Shown: positions 1 to 10,095, numbered from the stretch's first letter. The stretch: 64,000 nt of DNA from Acinetobacter sp. WC-141 (GCF_000313935.1 NZ_AMSS01000089.1:62001-126000), one strand, 5' to 3'. Program-made: numbers and translations. The notes: a model not told the origin generated them from the sequence alone.

Positions 1-905
1 ATCATGTCAAAACCAGTCACGGCTTTACTGTTTGGAAGCGCAAGGAAAAATGCCAACCCTTGAACTTGTTCAGTAGATAGAGTTTCAAGATCAAACCCAG
101 CTGGTCCATTGTCTGTCATACGTAACACAGAGAACATCAGTACACTCGGCTCATCCGTATTTTCATAACGATGGAAACATGACATTTCGCCATAACGTAA
201 ACCGTATTTTAACAATACTTTAAGGGCTTTATCACCAGACAATGCACGACGCGGGTTCGGATAGACATTTAACGCAATAATCTGTTCAGCCATCGCTAAT
301 GCACTTTCATCATCATAGCGTTGCTGTTCATGTAAATGTACATCCAGAATATTACTCTCGCCTTCAAATTCAGCAATTTCGGCAGTTTCAATATTTGGGT
401 TTAAACTCAACTCAGGCTCAGTTTTTTCACTTTCAGATTTCAAGTTTTCTTCTGATAAAGCTTCAGCTTCTGATTTAATAGAAACCGTATCAGCTAACTC
501 AACTGAACTATCTGTATTAATGGTAAAGCTTTTTACAGTTTCTTCAGCTTTAATTTCAACCGAAGAATTTTCAACAAATGGTTGTGTTGGTTCGACTGGA
601 ATTGCTTTAGCAGGTTCTACAGCCAGAGTTTCTGTTGGTTTTGTTTCACTGACTTGTGACTGTGCTGGTTCATTTAAAGTTGGTTCAACTCGCTCTGCGC
701 TAGTTGCCGTTGCGCGTTCAGCTTCAGCTTGTTCAAGCTGATCACGTACATGCCTAGGTATAACCGGTTGATTACTATCAGGATTAATATGCAAATCACT
801 GTCTAATGAGGGTTCGGCATGGTTTGACTTTTTTAAAATCATTTTTAAGCCAATTAGCATAATAATAATGGCGACAACGATGCCAATAATCGTATTGATT
901 TCCAT
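1..905 (-). CDS. zipA: Cell division protein ZipA (partial, C-terminus outside window)
   Basis: ZipA is an inner-membrane anchor that tethers FtsZ to the septum. The ATG is at 905 and 301 codons are visible before the left edge. Residues about 4-22 form one hydrophobic membrane helix, followed by a long Glu/Ser/Thr/Pro-rich linker typical of ZipA. From about residue 188 (LDVHLHEQQ) comes the start of the globular FtsZ-binding domain, which is cut by the window. The start codon lies one base after the smc stop, so the two are translationally coupled. The smc-zipA order is the one seen in Pseudomonas and relatives, usually followed by ligA. Identification rests on architecture, the visible domain sequence and context. 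Confidence 0.9.
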   Translation of the reverse strand, partial: MEINTIIGIVVAIIIMLIGLKMILKKSNHAEPSLDSDLHINPDSNQPVIPRHVRDQLEQAEAERATATSAERVEPTLNEPAQSQVSETKPTETLAVEPAKAIPVEPTQPFVENSSVEIKAEETVKSFTINTDSSVELADTVSIKSEAEALSEENLKSESEKTEPELSLNPNIETAEIAEFEGESNILDVHLHEQQRYDDESALAMAEQIIALNVYPNPRRALSGDKALKVLLKYGLRYGEMSCFHRYENTDEPSVLMFSVLRMTDNGPAGFDLETLSTEQVQGLAFFLALPNSKAVTGFDM

Positions 906-906
906 T

Positions 907-3900
907 CTATGACTCCGAAACTAACCCGTATTCTTTTGCCTGTTCTAAATCGACAGTGACTAATTTTGATGTACCCGGTTCAGGCATGGTCACACCCAAC
1001 AAATCAGTTGCCATGGTCATCGCCAGCTTATTATGTGTAATGTAAATGAATTGTACATGTTCAGAAAGCTCTTTTACCAAATTACAATATCTCTGAACAT
1101 TCGCATCATCAAGTGGTGCGTCCACTTCATCCAATACACAAAACGGTGCCGGATTTAATCTAAAAATCGCAAATACTAATGCTAACGCTGTTAAAGCCTT
1201 TTCTCCACCGGAAAGTAATGCTAGAGAACTATTTTTCTTACCCGGTGGTCTTGCCATCAGTTTAACACCAGATTGCCAGTCATCTTCAAGACTTAAACTT
1301 GCTTCACCACCATTAAAGACCTTTGGAAACAGATTTTGCAACTCTTGATTAATCTGATCAAAGGTTGTCATAAACAACTTACGGGTTTCCTGATCAATGC
1401 TTTTCATCGCATCTTTTAGTTGAGTTACCGTATTTTCCAAATCTTGGATCTGGTGACTCAACTCATCAAAACGCTGAGAAACCTCTTCAAACTCTTGTGA
1501 AGCCGCAAGGTTCACTGCACCGATTTTTTCAAACTGTTTCTGTACTTTTTCCAGTTTTTGCTGGTGCTCGGTTAAATCGATTTGTAAGCCTTTTTGGAAC
1601 TCGGCATTTAGCTCTTTAAGCTGTTCTTGGTAATGTTCACGGTCTGACTTAGCTGCTTGCCATGCCAAACGTTTTTCTTCAAGTTGTTCTCTGAGTTGCT
1701 CATCTTTTTGTTGATATTGATGACGCTGATCAGTCAAGGTTTGTTGTTTTTCCTGCACACTATTTAATTCGAGCTGCCATTCATTCCAGTTCTTTTGCAA
1801 CTTTTCAGTTTGGGCAAATTGCTGCTGAAATTCCGACTCAAGATTTGGTAACTCTAACTGAATAGGATCAACAAATTTTTTCGCCTGTTCCATTTGAGCA
1901 TTAATTTGCTGATATTGACTCTGCAAGAATGAAATATCTTTTTCAAGCAACTCAATTTGTTGAGTCGTTTGCGTGCTATTACGACGTAAAATTTCACGTT
2001 CTTGTTGTTGCTGATGCAAACCTTGTTGCTGTTCTTCTAGCTGCTCTGTTAACTCTTCTACCCGAAATTGCAAAGTTTTATAGTCAGGTAAAATGGTTTC
2101 AAGCTTGATTGCTAGTGTATGTAAATCAATCTCCAGATCATCTTTTTGCATTGCATCTTCTTCAAGCTGCATGTCTAACTGAGCTAACTGATCTTTCAAT
2201 TGCTGTTTTTGCAGTAAAAATGCTTGTGCTGCGGTTTGCTGTTTAGCAATTTGCACATCAAGCTGTTGTAAGTCTTTTTGTTTTTGTTTAACAACTTGCT
2301 GTTTCTGTTGCACATCAGACTGCAACTGCCCTAGTTCATCTTTTTGCTGAACTAGAATTTGATCTAATGCTTGTAATTCAGGTTGCTGCTTTTCAAGAGC
2401 TTGTTCGATTTCATCTAGACGAATGCGATGGCTCAGCATACCTTGTGCACTTTGACTCTCGTCATCATACATAAGAGCAATGACCCAATCCTGTCCAACA
2501 TGATAGCCATCTAAAGTCAAAATAGACTGACCATGTTGCAGTTGGTTTTGCTCATTTAAAGCAGTAGTCAAATCTTGTGCAATCGCTACATTCGAAAAGA
2601 TTGATAGCTGTGGCGATGCAATCCAATCATTTAAACAAGCTAAATTGCCTTTAATTTGACTTGTTTGCCCGGAAGGTTTTAGCTGGCGAGCAACTCCTTC
2701 TTGAAAAGTTTGTTCGGTCTCAAGAATATGTGCTTGTAACCATTTCGCTAAAAACTTCTCAACAATCTGCGCATATGGTTTACCTTGCTCTGTTAACTGT
2801 AGAGCCTGCATTAAACGTAGTGCATCTTGATGTTGCTTTGGGCTTTGCTTAGCAACAAGTTGGCTTAAGTTTTTCTGCTCTGATAATAAAACCTGTATTT
2901 CTGTTTTCAGGGTTTGTTGTTGATTTTTACTTGACTGATGTTGCTGTTGAGATTGCTCTACACGTAGCAATTGTTGCTCAATTTCAGCCTCTAACGTCGT
3001 GATTTCATGACAAAGCTGCTGCTGTAGTTGTTCAAGCTCACCCTGCTCATCTTCATGAACATGCGATTGAATTTGGCTTGCTTGATGTTGCAACGTTTCT
3101 TTTTGCTGCTCAATTCTTAAAACATTTTTGCCCAACTGCTCAATTTGGGCAGACATCTGCATTTTTTGCTGCTGTTGCTTTTCAACCTGAGCTTTTACTT
3201 GTTCAAACTGTTGTTGTGCTTGTTTTTGCTGGGCTTGTAAATCACCAAAGTTTTGCTCAGCTTCTGTTGCAATATGCTCAATTGCAGTTAATGCTTCAGT
3301 TTGTTCATCTAACTGATTATTGAGTGTTTCAAGTTGCAATTCAGAAAGTTGTAAACGTTCTTTAGTTTGGAATTTTTGCTGTTCTAACTGAACGAGAGTC
3401 ATACTATTTTGCTGGTATAAACTCTGTTTTTGTTCCAGAGTCATTTTCAGTTCAGATAGTTTTTTCTCAGCTTGTTGCCATTCTTGTTGTAACGGTGAAG
3501 ATTGCTGAATGAGGCGCTGAAATAAAGCACTGGTTGCTTCTAAATCATGTTCAATCGTACTTAACTCTGAGCGAACCAATTTAAAAGTTTCACCCAGTTC
3601 ATTCATTTGAACAGTATATTCTTCTTGTAAGCGTACGCTTTTATCTGCCTGAAAAGACAAAATTTCAATTTTTAGGGTCCGAATCTGGCTTTCCAGTGTT
3701 TTATATTGAACCGCTGCTTCTGATTGACGTTTAAGCGTCTTCAGCTGTGATTTTAACTCGAGGGCAATATCTTCTAAGCGTGAAAGATTTTGCTCAGTAT
3801 GTTCAAGATGTTGCAAAGTTTCACGTCGACGAGCTTGATAGCGAGAAACACCTGCGGCCTCTTCAATAAAGATACGCATTTCTTCAGGCTTGGCATCAAC

Positions 3901-4356
3901 CAGACGGTTAATCATGCCTTGTTCAATCACTGCATAAGAACGCGGCCCTAATCCTGTTCCCAAGAAAATATCGGTGATATCACGACGGCGGCAGCGTGTG
4001 CCATTTAAGAAATATTCGGACTTCCCTTCACGAGTAACCTGACGACGAACCGCTAACTCATTATAAGCATTATATGATCCACCTAACTTGCCATAGGTAT
4101 TATCAAAACGTAGCTCAACACTCGCCACGCCCACTGGCTTACGCTTGGAAGTTCCTGTGAAAATAACATCTTGCATGCTACCACCACGTAGCTGACGAGC
4201 ATTTGACTCCCCCATCACCCAACGAATGGCATCAATTACATTTGATTTGCCACAACCATTTGGACCAACCACTGCTGTGCGGTTAGCCTTAAAATTTAAA
4301 GTTGTACTATCTGCAAAAGATTTAAAGCCGGAAAGTTTTAAACTGCTTAAACGCAT
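907..4356 (-). CDS. smc: Chromosome partition protein Smc
   Basis: SMC ATPase that organises and segregates the chromosome. The N-terminal head carries Walker A at residues 31-39 (GPNGCGKSN). Two very Gln/Glu-rich coiled coils flank a hinge at roughly residues 510-630. The C-terminal head has the ABC signature LSGGEKALTALAL and Walker B CVLDEVDAPLDD. Length 1149 aa is normal for gamma-proteobacterial Smc. It starts 10 bp after the upstream GntR gene stops and ends one base before zipA, so the three look like one transcript. The coiled-coil arms are unusually rich in glutamine, but heptad periodicity is kept. No ScpA/ScpB partner genes lie in the window. Confidence 0.97.
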   Translation of the reverse strand: MRLSSLKLSGFKSFADSTTLNFKANRTAVVGPNGCGKSNVIDAIRWVMGESNARQLRGGSMQDVIFTGTSKRKPVGVASVELRFDNTYGKLGGSYNAYNELAVRRQVTREGKSEYFLNGTRCRRRDITDIFLGTGLGPRSYAVIEQGMINRLVDAKPEEMRIFIEEAAGVSRYQARRRETLQHLEHTEQNLSRLEDIALELKSQLKTLKRQSEAAVQYKTLESQIRTLKIEILSFQADKSVRLQEEYTVQMNELGETFKLVRSELSTIEHDLEATSALFQRLIQQSSPLQQEWQQAEKKLSELKMTLEQKQSLYQQNSMTLVQLEQQKFQTKERLQLSELQLETLNNQLDEQTEALTAIEHIATEAEQNFGDLQAQQKQAQQQFEQVKAQVEKQQQQKMQMSAQIEQLGKNVLRIEQQKETLQHQASQIQSHVHEDEQGELEQLQQQLCHEITTLEAEIEQQLLRVEQSQQQHQSSKNQQQTLKTEIQVLLSEQKNLSQLVAKQSPKQHQDALRLMQALQLTEQGKPYAQIVEKFLAKWLQAHILETEQTFQEGVARQLKPSGQTSQIKGNLACLNDWIASPQLSIFSNVAIAQDLTTALNEQNQLQHGQSILTLDGYHVGQDWVIALMYDDESQSAQGMLSHRIRLDEIEQALEKQQPELQALDQILVQQKDELGQLQSDVQQKQQVVKQKQKDLQQLDVQIAKQQTAAQAFLLQKQQLKDQLAQLDMQLEEDAMQKDDLEIDLHTLAIKLETILPDYKTLQFRVEELTEQLEEQQQGLHQQQQEREILRRNSTQTTQQIELLEKDISFLQSQYQQINAQMEQAKKFVDPIQLELPNLESEFQQQFAQTEKLQKNWNEWQLELNSVQEKQQTLTDQRHQYQQKDEQLREQLEEKRLAWQAAKSDREHYQEQLKELNAEFQKGLQIDLTEHQQKLEKVQKQFEKIGAVNLAASQEFEEVSQRFDELSHQIQDLENTVTQLKDAMKSIDQETRKLFMTTFDQINQELQNLFPKVFNGGEASLSLEDDWQSGVKLMARPPGKKNSSLALLSGGEKALTALALVFAIFRLNPAPFCVLDEVDAPLDDANVQRYCNLVKELSEHVQFIYITHNKLAMTMATDLLGVTMPEPGTSKLVTVDLEQAKEYGLVSES

Positions 4357-4366
4357 AATGCCCTAA

Positions 4367-5062
4367 CTAGCGGCGTGAGCGTCTTGCCCAGGCCAATTCA
4401 ATCTGTTTCATTCGTGTCAGCGATTCCAACACAAGGTTACGTAAGTGTCGACAAAAATCTTCCATAAATAAAGCGGCTTGTTGTGATTTTCGGATCAAAA
4501 TTGCATCAGTCACGAGTTTAAATAATGCAAATGCTTCTTGTAGTTCCCGCTTAGAGGTATTTAAGGTCAAAAAATAACTGCGACGTAGTGAAGGTAGTAA
4601 CTCTTTATAAAACTTCATTAGGTAGGGATTACCCACCATATCTTGCTGTTCAGCGAGATATTGAAAAACACCATCATAAAATTTTTCGATATCTCCTGCT
4701 TTTACATGCTCAAGAAGTTGTTCCAACAATAGCTGCAATTGATCTGCTTCATGTGCGCGCCATGTTTCACTGATGCGTTGAACGATATGCCCCAATAACA
4801 TCACGTTTGTGTCAAACAGTGCTTTAACCTGCTGTGCAGACATTTCTGAAACAATTGCCCCGCGGCGTGGAAATATCTCAATTAAATGAGTACGCTCTAA
4901 TAATAACAATGCTTCACGAACTGACCCCCGGCTTACATCAAGCTCTTTGGCAATACGTAATTCTTGAATACGCTCGCCTTCAACCAGCTCACCACTAATG
5001 ATCTGTTCGCTAATATATTTGACAATTTGCTCAGAAAGACTTTCTGTCTCTTCGAGATTCAT
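4367..5062 (-). CDS. GntR-family (FadR-type, FCD domain) transcriptional regulator
   Basis: 231 aa. Residues about 10-75 form a GntR winged helix-turn-helix (IAKELDVSRGSVREALLLLE). The rest is an all-helical FCD ligand-binding domain, ending in a basic tail. This is the FadR subgroup, whose effectors are usually small carboxylic acids or acyl compounds; the ligand cannot be read from sequence. The stop codon is 10 bp before smc, so it probably shares a transcript with smc and zipA. Pseudomonas aeruginosa also keeps a GntR gene before smc. Whether it controls that operon is unknown. Confidence 0.88.
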   Translation of the reverse strand: MNLEETESLSEQIVKYISEQIISGELVEGERIQELRIAKELDVSRGSVREALLLLERTHLIEIFPRRGAIVSEMSAQQVKALFDTNVMLLGHIVQRISETWRAHEADQLQLLLEQLLEHVKAGDIEKFYDGVFQYLAEQQDMVGNPYLMKFYKELLPSLRRSYFLTLNTSKRELQEAFALFKLVTDAILIRKSQQAALFMEDFCRHLRNLVLESLTRMKQIELAWARRSRR

Positions 5063-5251
5063 AAATCACCCGCTACTTTTTATATGCATTAATCCATGCT
5101 TTTCTTTCGCATCCTTGTTTTTAACTGATCACACCGATTAAAAACTATGTCATTGTCTGACAATTTTATTGCATTTTAAGCCAACCCATTTAAAAACAAC
5201 ATCAAAATCGGATGAATAAAATTCTCAAATGCTCTTATATTATTTAATAAA

Positions 5252-5283
5252 AAAAGCTCGAATTTCTAAAAATTCAAGCTTTT
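5252..5283 (-). terminator. Rho-independent terminator of the TSUP gene
   Basis: Two 14-base arms (5252-5265 and 5270-5283) around a CTAA loop, lying 36 bp after the TSUP stop on the minus strand. The single mismatch on the plus strand (C against A) becomes a U-G wobble in minus-strand RNA. In that direction a run of seven U follows. Both facts point to minus-strand use. Confidence 0.85.
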
Positions 5284-5318
5284 ACATTGTAGTCTTATCA
5301 AGATTATATTTTTAGTCT

Positions 5319-6122
5319 CTAGTGCATAATCCCTTTATAAATAAAATAACTCCCCACCACGACTAATAAACAGGCAAAGCATTTTTTTAACATTTGCGGT
5401 GACAATGCATGGGCAACTTTTGCTCCAAATTTTGCCGTAACAAAACTCATGACACTAATGCCAATAAACGCATAGATGTGCACATAACCAATCGTGTTAG
5501 GTACAGAAATGTGTTCTTTCGCACCGAACCACATAAAACCAATTGCACCCGCAATAGCAATGGGTAAACCACAAGCAGCAGAAGTCGCGACTGCTTTTTG
5601 CATGACGACGCCATGACGGTTTAAATACGGAACAGTTAAGCTACCGCCTCCAATACCAAAAATTGCAGAGGCAATACCAATGCCACCACCCGCCATAAAT
5701 TGCATAGGGGTTGAAGGAAGCTGACGTGTTGGGTCAACAACCACATTTGCCCCTTTAAACATGCGATAGGCCATCACAACTGCAAAAACGCCGATAAGAA
5801 GTTGCAAATGCTGACCAGACATCAAATCGGCAATGCCTGCCCCTAAAAATGAGCCGATCACTAACCCAGGCGCTAAATTACGAAAAACAGGCCAAAGTAC
5901 TGCACCTTTTTTATGATGAGCCGAAACAGAACTAAAAGACGTCACAATAATGGTTGCAAGCGATGTTCCAACTGCAATATGCATGATTACCGCTGGGTCA
6001 TAGTGCAATTGGGTAAAAACGACATAGAGGATTGGTACAATAATTAGTCCACCGCCTACCCCAAACAATCCGGCAGTAAAACCAGCAATTGCGCCAATGA
6101 GTAAATATATGATTAACTCCAT
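5319..6122 (-). CDS. TSUP (TauE/SafE) family membrane permease
   Basis: 267 aa and almost entirely hydrophobic, with about eight predicted membrane segments. It has the two Gly-rich repeats of the family: near the start GAIAGFTAGLFGVGGGLIIV, and mid-protein GIASAIFGIGGGSLTVPYL. TSUP proteins export or take up sulfur-containing or C2 organic anions such as sulfite, sulfoacetate or taurine; the substrate here cannot be told. The gene is divergent from birA with only 30 bp between the two start codons, so their promoters must overlap or lie inside the opposite gene. Confidence 0.88.
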   Translation of the reverse strand: MELIIYLLIGAIAGFTAGLFGVGGGLIIVPILYVVFTQLHYDPAVIMHIAVGTSLATIIVTSFSSVSAHHKKGAVLWPVFRNLAPGLVIGSFLGAGIADLMSGQHLQLLIGVFAVVMAYRMFKGANVVVDPTRQLPSTPMQFMAGGGIGIASAIFGIGGGSLTVPYLNRHGVVMQKAVATSAACGLPIAIAGAIGFMWFGAKEHISVPNTIGYVHIYAFIGISVMSFVTAKFGAKVAHALSPQMLKKCFACLLVVVGSYFIYKGIMH

Positions 6123-6152
6123 AAATGTTTTACCACTCTGCTCATATTCAAC

Positions 6153-6905
6153 ATGGATTTAGAGACTCGCCAACTGCAACAACTTTTAAGCGCAAAAAAC
6201 CAGCTTCCAGAAGTGGTTTTATTAAAAGCAACCACAACTTCGACCAATGATGATATTCGTGAAATTGCCCAAAAAGGCATTACAACGGGCTTGGTTTGCA
6301 GTGCTCAACAAACTCAAGGGCGAGGTCAACATCAACGGCAATGGATTTCACCTGAAGGAAACATTTATTTAAGCACATTGGTGCAAACTCGAACACCCTT
6401 AGATGGTCGCTTAGCACTTGAAGTTGCTCTGAATATTTTGCAAATCCCGCAGTTACAAGCTCTGAATTTGCAAGTGAAATGGCCAAATGATTTGTATAGT
6501 ACGCATGGAAAATGGGGTGGAATTTTGGTCGAACCGCTTTCCCAGCATCAAGCTATTGTGGGCGTAGGCATTAATTTAAAAACACCGCCAGTGACTGATA
6601 GTGACCAACCGATTACCTCTCTAGAGGATTTAGGCCTAGAACAAATGAGTCGTCTTGAACTCATTTCAGAGCTTTATGTTGCAATTCAAAATGCAGCTCG
6701 TTGGTTTGATCATGGTTGCTACAACTTGGCTGGACGTTTTAATCACCATGCTGCATGGCTTAATCAGCTGGTGCAGTTCGAACATAGTCAGGGACTGGTT
6801 CATGGTCGTTTCGTAGGAATTTCCAATGAAGGTGCAGTAATTCTTGAAACTCCTGAACCTCAGCAGTTTTATCAAGGTCGCTTAAGACCACAAGTGAATC
6901 AATAA
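6153..6905 (+). CDS. birA: Biotin--[acetyl-CoA-carboxylase] ligase BirA (lacks DNA-binding domain)
   Basis: Joins biotin to the biotin carboxyl carrier protein of acetyl-CoA carboxylase via biotinyl-AMP. Visible motifs are the biotin/ATP loop [14 protein letters not shown], and the glycine-rich GGILVE and GVGINL segments, followed by a small C-terminal SH3-like domain. At 250 aa it is about 70 residues shorter than E. coli BirA. It lacks the N-terminal winged helix, so it should be a ligase only and not a biotin-operon repressor. coaX follows 14 bp downstream, a pairing common in gamma-proteobacteria. The start is supported by the immediate lead-in to the catalytic domain, although no strong ribosome binding site is seen. 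Confidence 0.93.
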   Translation: MDLETRQLQQLLSAKNQLPEVVLLKATTTSTNDDIREIAQKGITTGLVCSAQQTQGRGQHQRQWISPEGNIYLSTLVQTRTPLDGRLALEVALNILQIPQLQALNLQVKWPNDLYSTHGKWGGILVEPLSQHQAIVGVGINLKTPPVTDSDQPITSLEDLGLEQMSRLELISELYVAIQNAARWFDHGCYNLAGRFNHHAAWLNQLVQFEHSQGLVHGRFVGISNEGAVILETPEPQQFYQGRLRPQVNQ

Positions 6906-6919
6906 ACAGGTGTTCTTCC

Positions 6920-7654
6920 ATGAAAAGTTTATGGCTTGATATCGGGAACACCCGTTTAAAGTATTGGATTACTGAAAATCAGCAAATTATTGAACATGCA
7001 GCCGAGCTACATTTACAGTCCCCTGCCGATCTGCTACTTGGTTTAATTCAACACCTTAAACATCAAGGACTGCATCGCATTGGGATTTCTTCGGTTCTTG
7101 ATACCGAAAACAACCAACGTATTCAGCAGATTTTAAAATGGCTTGAAATTCCTGTTGTTTTTGCCAAAGTACATGCTGAATATGCTGAGTTAAAGTGCGG
7201 CTATGAAGTTCCAAGTCAGCTCGGGATTGACCGTTGGCTACAAGTACTCGCTGTAGCTCAGGCTAATGAAAACTATTGCATTATTGGATGTGGAACAGCG
7301 CTTACGATTGATTTAACGCAAGGTAAACAACATTTAGGTGGTTATATTCTGCCAAATCTTTATTTACAGCGCGATGCACTTATTCAAAATACAAAAGGCA
7401 TTAAAATTCCAGACTCAGCTTTTGATAATTTAAATCCAGGCAATAACACAGTCGATGCAGTACACCACGGTATTTTGTTAGGCCTGATTAGTACAATTGA
7501 AAGCATCATGCAGCAATCTCCTAAAAAATTGCTCCTTACAGGTGGAGATGCTCCTCTTTTTGCTAAGTTCTTGAAAAAATATGATCCAGTCGTAGAAACA
7601 GATCTTTTGCTCAAAGGACTACAACAATATATTGCTCATTATCCTAAAGACTAA
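6920..7654 (+). CDS. coaX: Type III pantothenate kinase
   Basis: Phosphorylates pantothenate in the first step of coenzyme A synthesis. It has the ASKHA-fold signatures of CoaX: an N-terminal phosphate loop ([11 protein letters not shown]), the substrate loop with GIDRWL near residue 95, the second phosphate motif [10 protein letters not shown] and LGGYILPN. Length 244 aa is typical. Type III enzymes replace CoaA in Acinetobacter and Pseudomonas and are not feedback-inhibited by CoA. It is probably co-transcribed with birA and is followed by a strong terminator. Confidence 0.95.
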   Translation: MKSLWLDIGNTRLKYWITENQQIIEHAAELHLQSPADLLLGLIQHLKHQGLHRIGISSVLDTENNQRIQQILKWLEIPVVFAKVHAEYAELKCGYEVPSQLGIDRWLQVLAVAQANENYCIIGCGTALTIDLTQGKQHLGGYILPNLYLQRDALIQNTKGIKIPDSAFDNLNPGNNTVDAVHHGILLGLISTIESIMQQSPKKLLLTGGDAPLFAKFLKKYDPVVETDLLLKGLQQYIAHYPKD

Positions 7655-7664
7655 AACACAGAAC

Positions 7665-7697
7665 AAAATAAAAGGCGCTATATGCGCCTTTTATTTT
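7665..7697. terminator. Bidirectional terminator between coaX and ffh
   Basis: A perfect 14-bp stem (AAAATAAAAGGCGC and its complement) with a TATAT loop sits between the convergent genes coaX (+) and ffh (-). A- and T-rich flanks let it serve both directions. The ffh stop is 7 bp from the right arm. Confidence 0.93.
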
Positions 7698-7703
7698 ATA
7701 AGT

Positions 7704-9119
7704 TTATTTCTTTTGGTCGTTGTTGCCAAACAGTGGGCCCATTCCGCCACCACCGCCGCCACCAAATTGTTTTTGCATATTGCCTAATGAACGCATCATT
7801 TTGCTCATACCAGATGGATTCGCAAATTTCTTCATCATTTTAGCCATTTGTGCTTGTTGCTTAATGAGTTTATTCACTTCAGCAACATCCATACCACAAC
7901 CCGCGGCAATACGTTTTTTACGGCTTGGGTTCATCAAGTCTGGATTACGGCGTTCTTTAACGGTCATTGACTGGATAATAGCTTCCATTTTCTTGACCTG
8001 TTTTTCAGGGTTCGCTTGCTCAATCGCTTGCTGAATTCCTGCACCGCTCATACCAGGCAACTTATCTAAGAAGCCCATCATGCCGCCCATACTTTTCATT
8101 TGCTCAAATTGCATCAGCATATCTTCAAAGTTGAAGCTGCCACCTTTTTGCAATTTTTTAGCCATTTTTTCGGCTTTTTCTTTGTCGATTTTACGTTCAA
8201 CTTCCTCGACTAAAGAAAGTACGTCACCCATGCCTAAAATACGTTGAGCAACACGATCTGGATGGAATGGTTCTAAAGCATCAAGCTTCTCACCCATACC
8301 TAAGAACTTGATTGGCTTACCCGTAATTGCACGTACAGAAAGCGCTGCACCACCACGTGCATCACCATCAGTTTTAGTAAGAATCACACCCGTAAGTGCT
8401 AATGCATCATTAAACGCTTTAGCTGTATTTGCAGCATCCTGACCTGTCATGGCATCAACCACAAACAAGGTTTCAGTTGGCTTAACGGCAGCATGTAATT
8501 CTTTAATTTCGTCCATCATGTCTTCATCGACATGCAAACGACCTGCGGTATCGACAATCAATACATCAGCAAACTGGATTTTTGCCTGTTCAATTGCACG
8601 ATTAACGATATCAATTGGCTTTTCAGAAGCATCTGATGGAATAAAACCTGCACCAACTTCTGCTGAAACAGTTTCTAACTGTTTAATTGCTGCTGGACGG
8701 TAAACGTCGGCAGAAACAGTCATTACTTTTTTCTTTTGACGCTCTTTTAAGAAACGTGCCAACTTAGCGGCAGTTGTGGTTTTACCCGCACCTTGTAAAC
8801 CAGCAAGTAATACAACAACGGGAGGCTTAGCACTTAAATCAAGTGTTTCATTCGCCTCACCCATCATCTTGGTAAGTTCGTCATAGACAATTTTTACAAA
8901 TGCCTGGCCTGGTGATAACTGAGTCATCACTTCTTGGCCCAATGCCTCTTCCTTAACTTTCGCGATAAATTCACGAGTTACAGGTAACGCGACATCGGCT
9001 TCAAGAAGTGCCATACGTACTTCACGTAAGGTATCTTTAATATTGTCTTCGGTCAGCTGCCCTGAGCCAGTAACATTTCTTAAACTCTGTGTGAGTCGTT
9101 CTGTTAAGGTATCAAACAT
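7704..9119 (-). CDS. ffh: Signal recognition particle protein Ffh
   Basis: GTPase subunit of the bacterial signal recognition particle, which brings inner-membrane proteins to the translocon with 4.5S RNA and FtsY. The helical N domain comes first. The G domain then has the P-loop GLQGAGKTTTAAKLA near residue 107, DTAGR, and TKTDGDARGG. The methionine-rich M domain (about 300-440) holds the signal-peptide groove and the RNA-binding helix (around SRKKRIAAGCGM). The C-terminus is glycine-rich (a run of seven Gly), a low-complexity tail seen in some orthologues. 471 aa fits the family. Confidence 0.97.
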   Translation of the reverse strand: MFDTLTERLTQSLRNVTGSGQLTEDNIKDTLREVRMALLEADVALPVTREFIAKVKEEALGQEVMTQLSPGQAFVKIVYDELTKMMGEANETLDLSAKPPVVVLLAGLQGAGKTTTAAKLARFLKERQKKKVMTVSADVYRPAAIKQLETVSAEVGAGFIPSDASEKPIDIVNRAIEQAKIQFADVLIVDTAGRLHVDEDMMDEIKELHAAVKPTETLFVVDAMTGQDAANTAKAFNDALALTGVILTKTDGDARGGAALSVRAITGKPIKFLGMGEKLDALEPFHPDRVAQRILGMGDVLSLVEEVERKIDKEKAEKMAKKLQKGGSFNFEDMLMQFEQMKSMGGMMGFLDKLPGMSGAGIQQAIEQANPEKQVKKMEAIIQSMTVKERRNPDLMNPSRKKRIAAGCGMDVAEVNKLIKQQAQMAKMMKKFANPSGMSKMMRSLGNMQKQFGGGGGGGMGPLFGNNDQKK

Positions 9120-9259
9120 TGCAAAATCCGCTTAAAATGGCTAGTTGCAAAAAAATCTTTCTCGAAATAGAAAATTTATGCATAGAATGCTATAGGATAC
9201 TTTAGTTCGCAGCGAATTTATATCTTATATAGATGAATTAATCCTGAAAAAGGTTTGAC

Positions 9260-10069
9260 ATGATTAGCCTCCCCTTGGTTTACACAATTTTGGCACTCAT
9301 CGCATATACCACTTCTTTCTGGTATTTGTTTATTCGTTTAATGTCAAAACGTGAACCAAACCCATGGTTATTTGCTTTTATTGCAACTTTGGCACTTCTG
9401 TTGCACGGCACAGTTTTATGTCATGCCATGCTGACACCAGCCGGAATTAACTACGATGTTTTTAATTTAGTATCTTTTACATCGTGGCTTATGCTGTTGT
9501 TAAGTTTAATTTTTAGTATTTTTCGCCCTATTGTACCGTTAAACTTATTAGGCATTCCTGTAGCCGCTATTGGCCTTATTTTAGGTTTTGCATTTAGCCG
9601 ACCAAATCAGTTTATTGAGCAACATTCCCTAGGTCTTGATACTCATATCATTCTTTCTTTATCTGCTTACGCAGTTTTACTGATGGCAACCATTCACGCT
9701 ATTTTGCTATGGTTTCAAAATCGTGAACTCAAAAAGAAACAAAAAAAACGTTTTTGGGTCAATTTACTCCCGCCAATTCAGGCCATGGAGTCTTTATTAT
9801 TTGATCTCATCATTACTGGGTTCATCTTATTAACGATTGCTCTCACTTTTGGTTTCTTGACGGTCGATAGCTTCTTTGCACAGCATCTTGCTCATAAAAC
9901 CGTCTTTAGTATTATTTCATGGATTATTTATGGCTCACTCTTAATTGGCCATTACAAACTCGGATGGAGAGGACAAAAAGCGATTCGTTTTACCTTAATT
10001 GGTTTTGTGCTTTTGGCGATTGGTTTTATTGGTAGTAAATTTGTGCTTGAAATGATCTTGGGCCGTTAA
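9260..10069 (+). CDS. CcsA/HemX-like cytochrome c assembly family membrane protein (YpjD type)
   Basis: 269 aa with about eight membrane helices. It resembles the CcsA-like integral membrane protein usually found divergent from ffh in gamma-proteobacteria. A conserved histidine lies in a mid-protein helix (LSLSAYAVLLMATIHAILLW) and another in the last loop (HKTVFSIISWIIYGSLLIGH), as in haem-handling CcsA relatives. No WWD motif is evident, so full haem-lyase function is doubtful. The gene begins 140 bp from ffh on the opposite strand. The family assignment is firmer than the function, which is unproven for this subgroup. Confidence 0.8.
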   Translation: MISLPLVYTILALIAYTTSFWYLFIRLMSKREPNPWLFAFIATLALLLHGTVLCHAMLTPAGINYDVFNLVSFTSWLMLLLSLIFSIFRPIVPLNLLGIPVAAIGLILGFAFSRPNQFIEQHSLGLDTHIILSLSAYAVLLMATIHAILLWFQNRELKKKQKKRFWVNLLPPIQAMESLLFDLIITGFILLTIALTFGFLTVDSFFAQHLAHKTVFSIISWIIYGSLLIGHYKLGWRGQKAIRFTLIGFVLLAIGFIGSKFVLEMILGR

Positions 10070-10095
10070 GTAAATTAAAATTTCTTCGATACTAG

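Noticed and set aside
7720-8034. 104-aa open frame opposite the ffh C-terminus
   Set aside because: The proline run is the reverse of the Gly-rich Ffh tail; antisense shadow.
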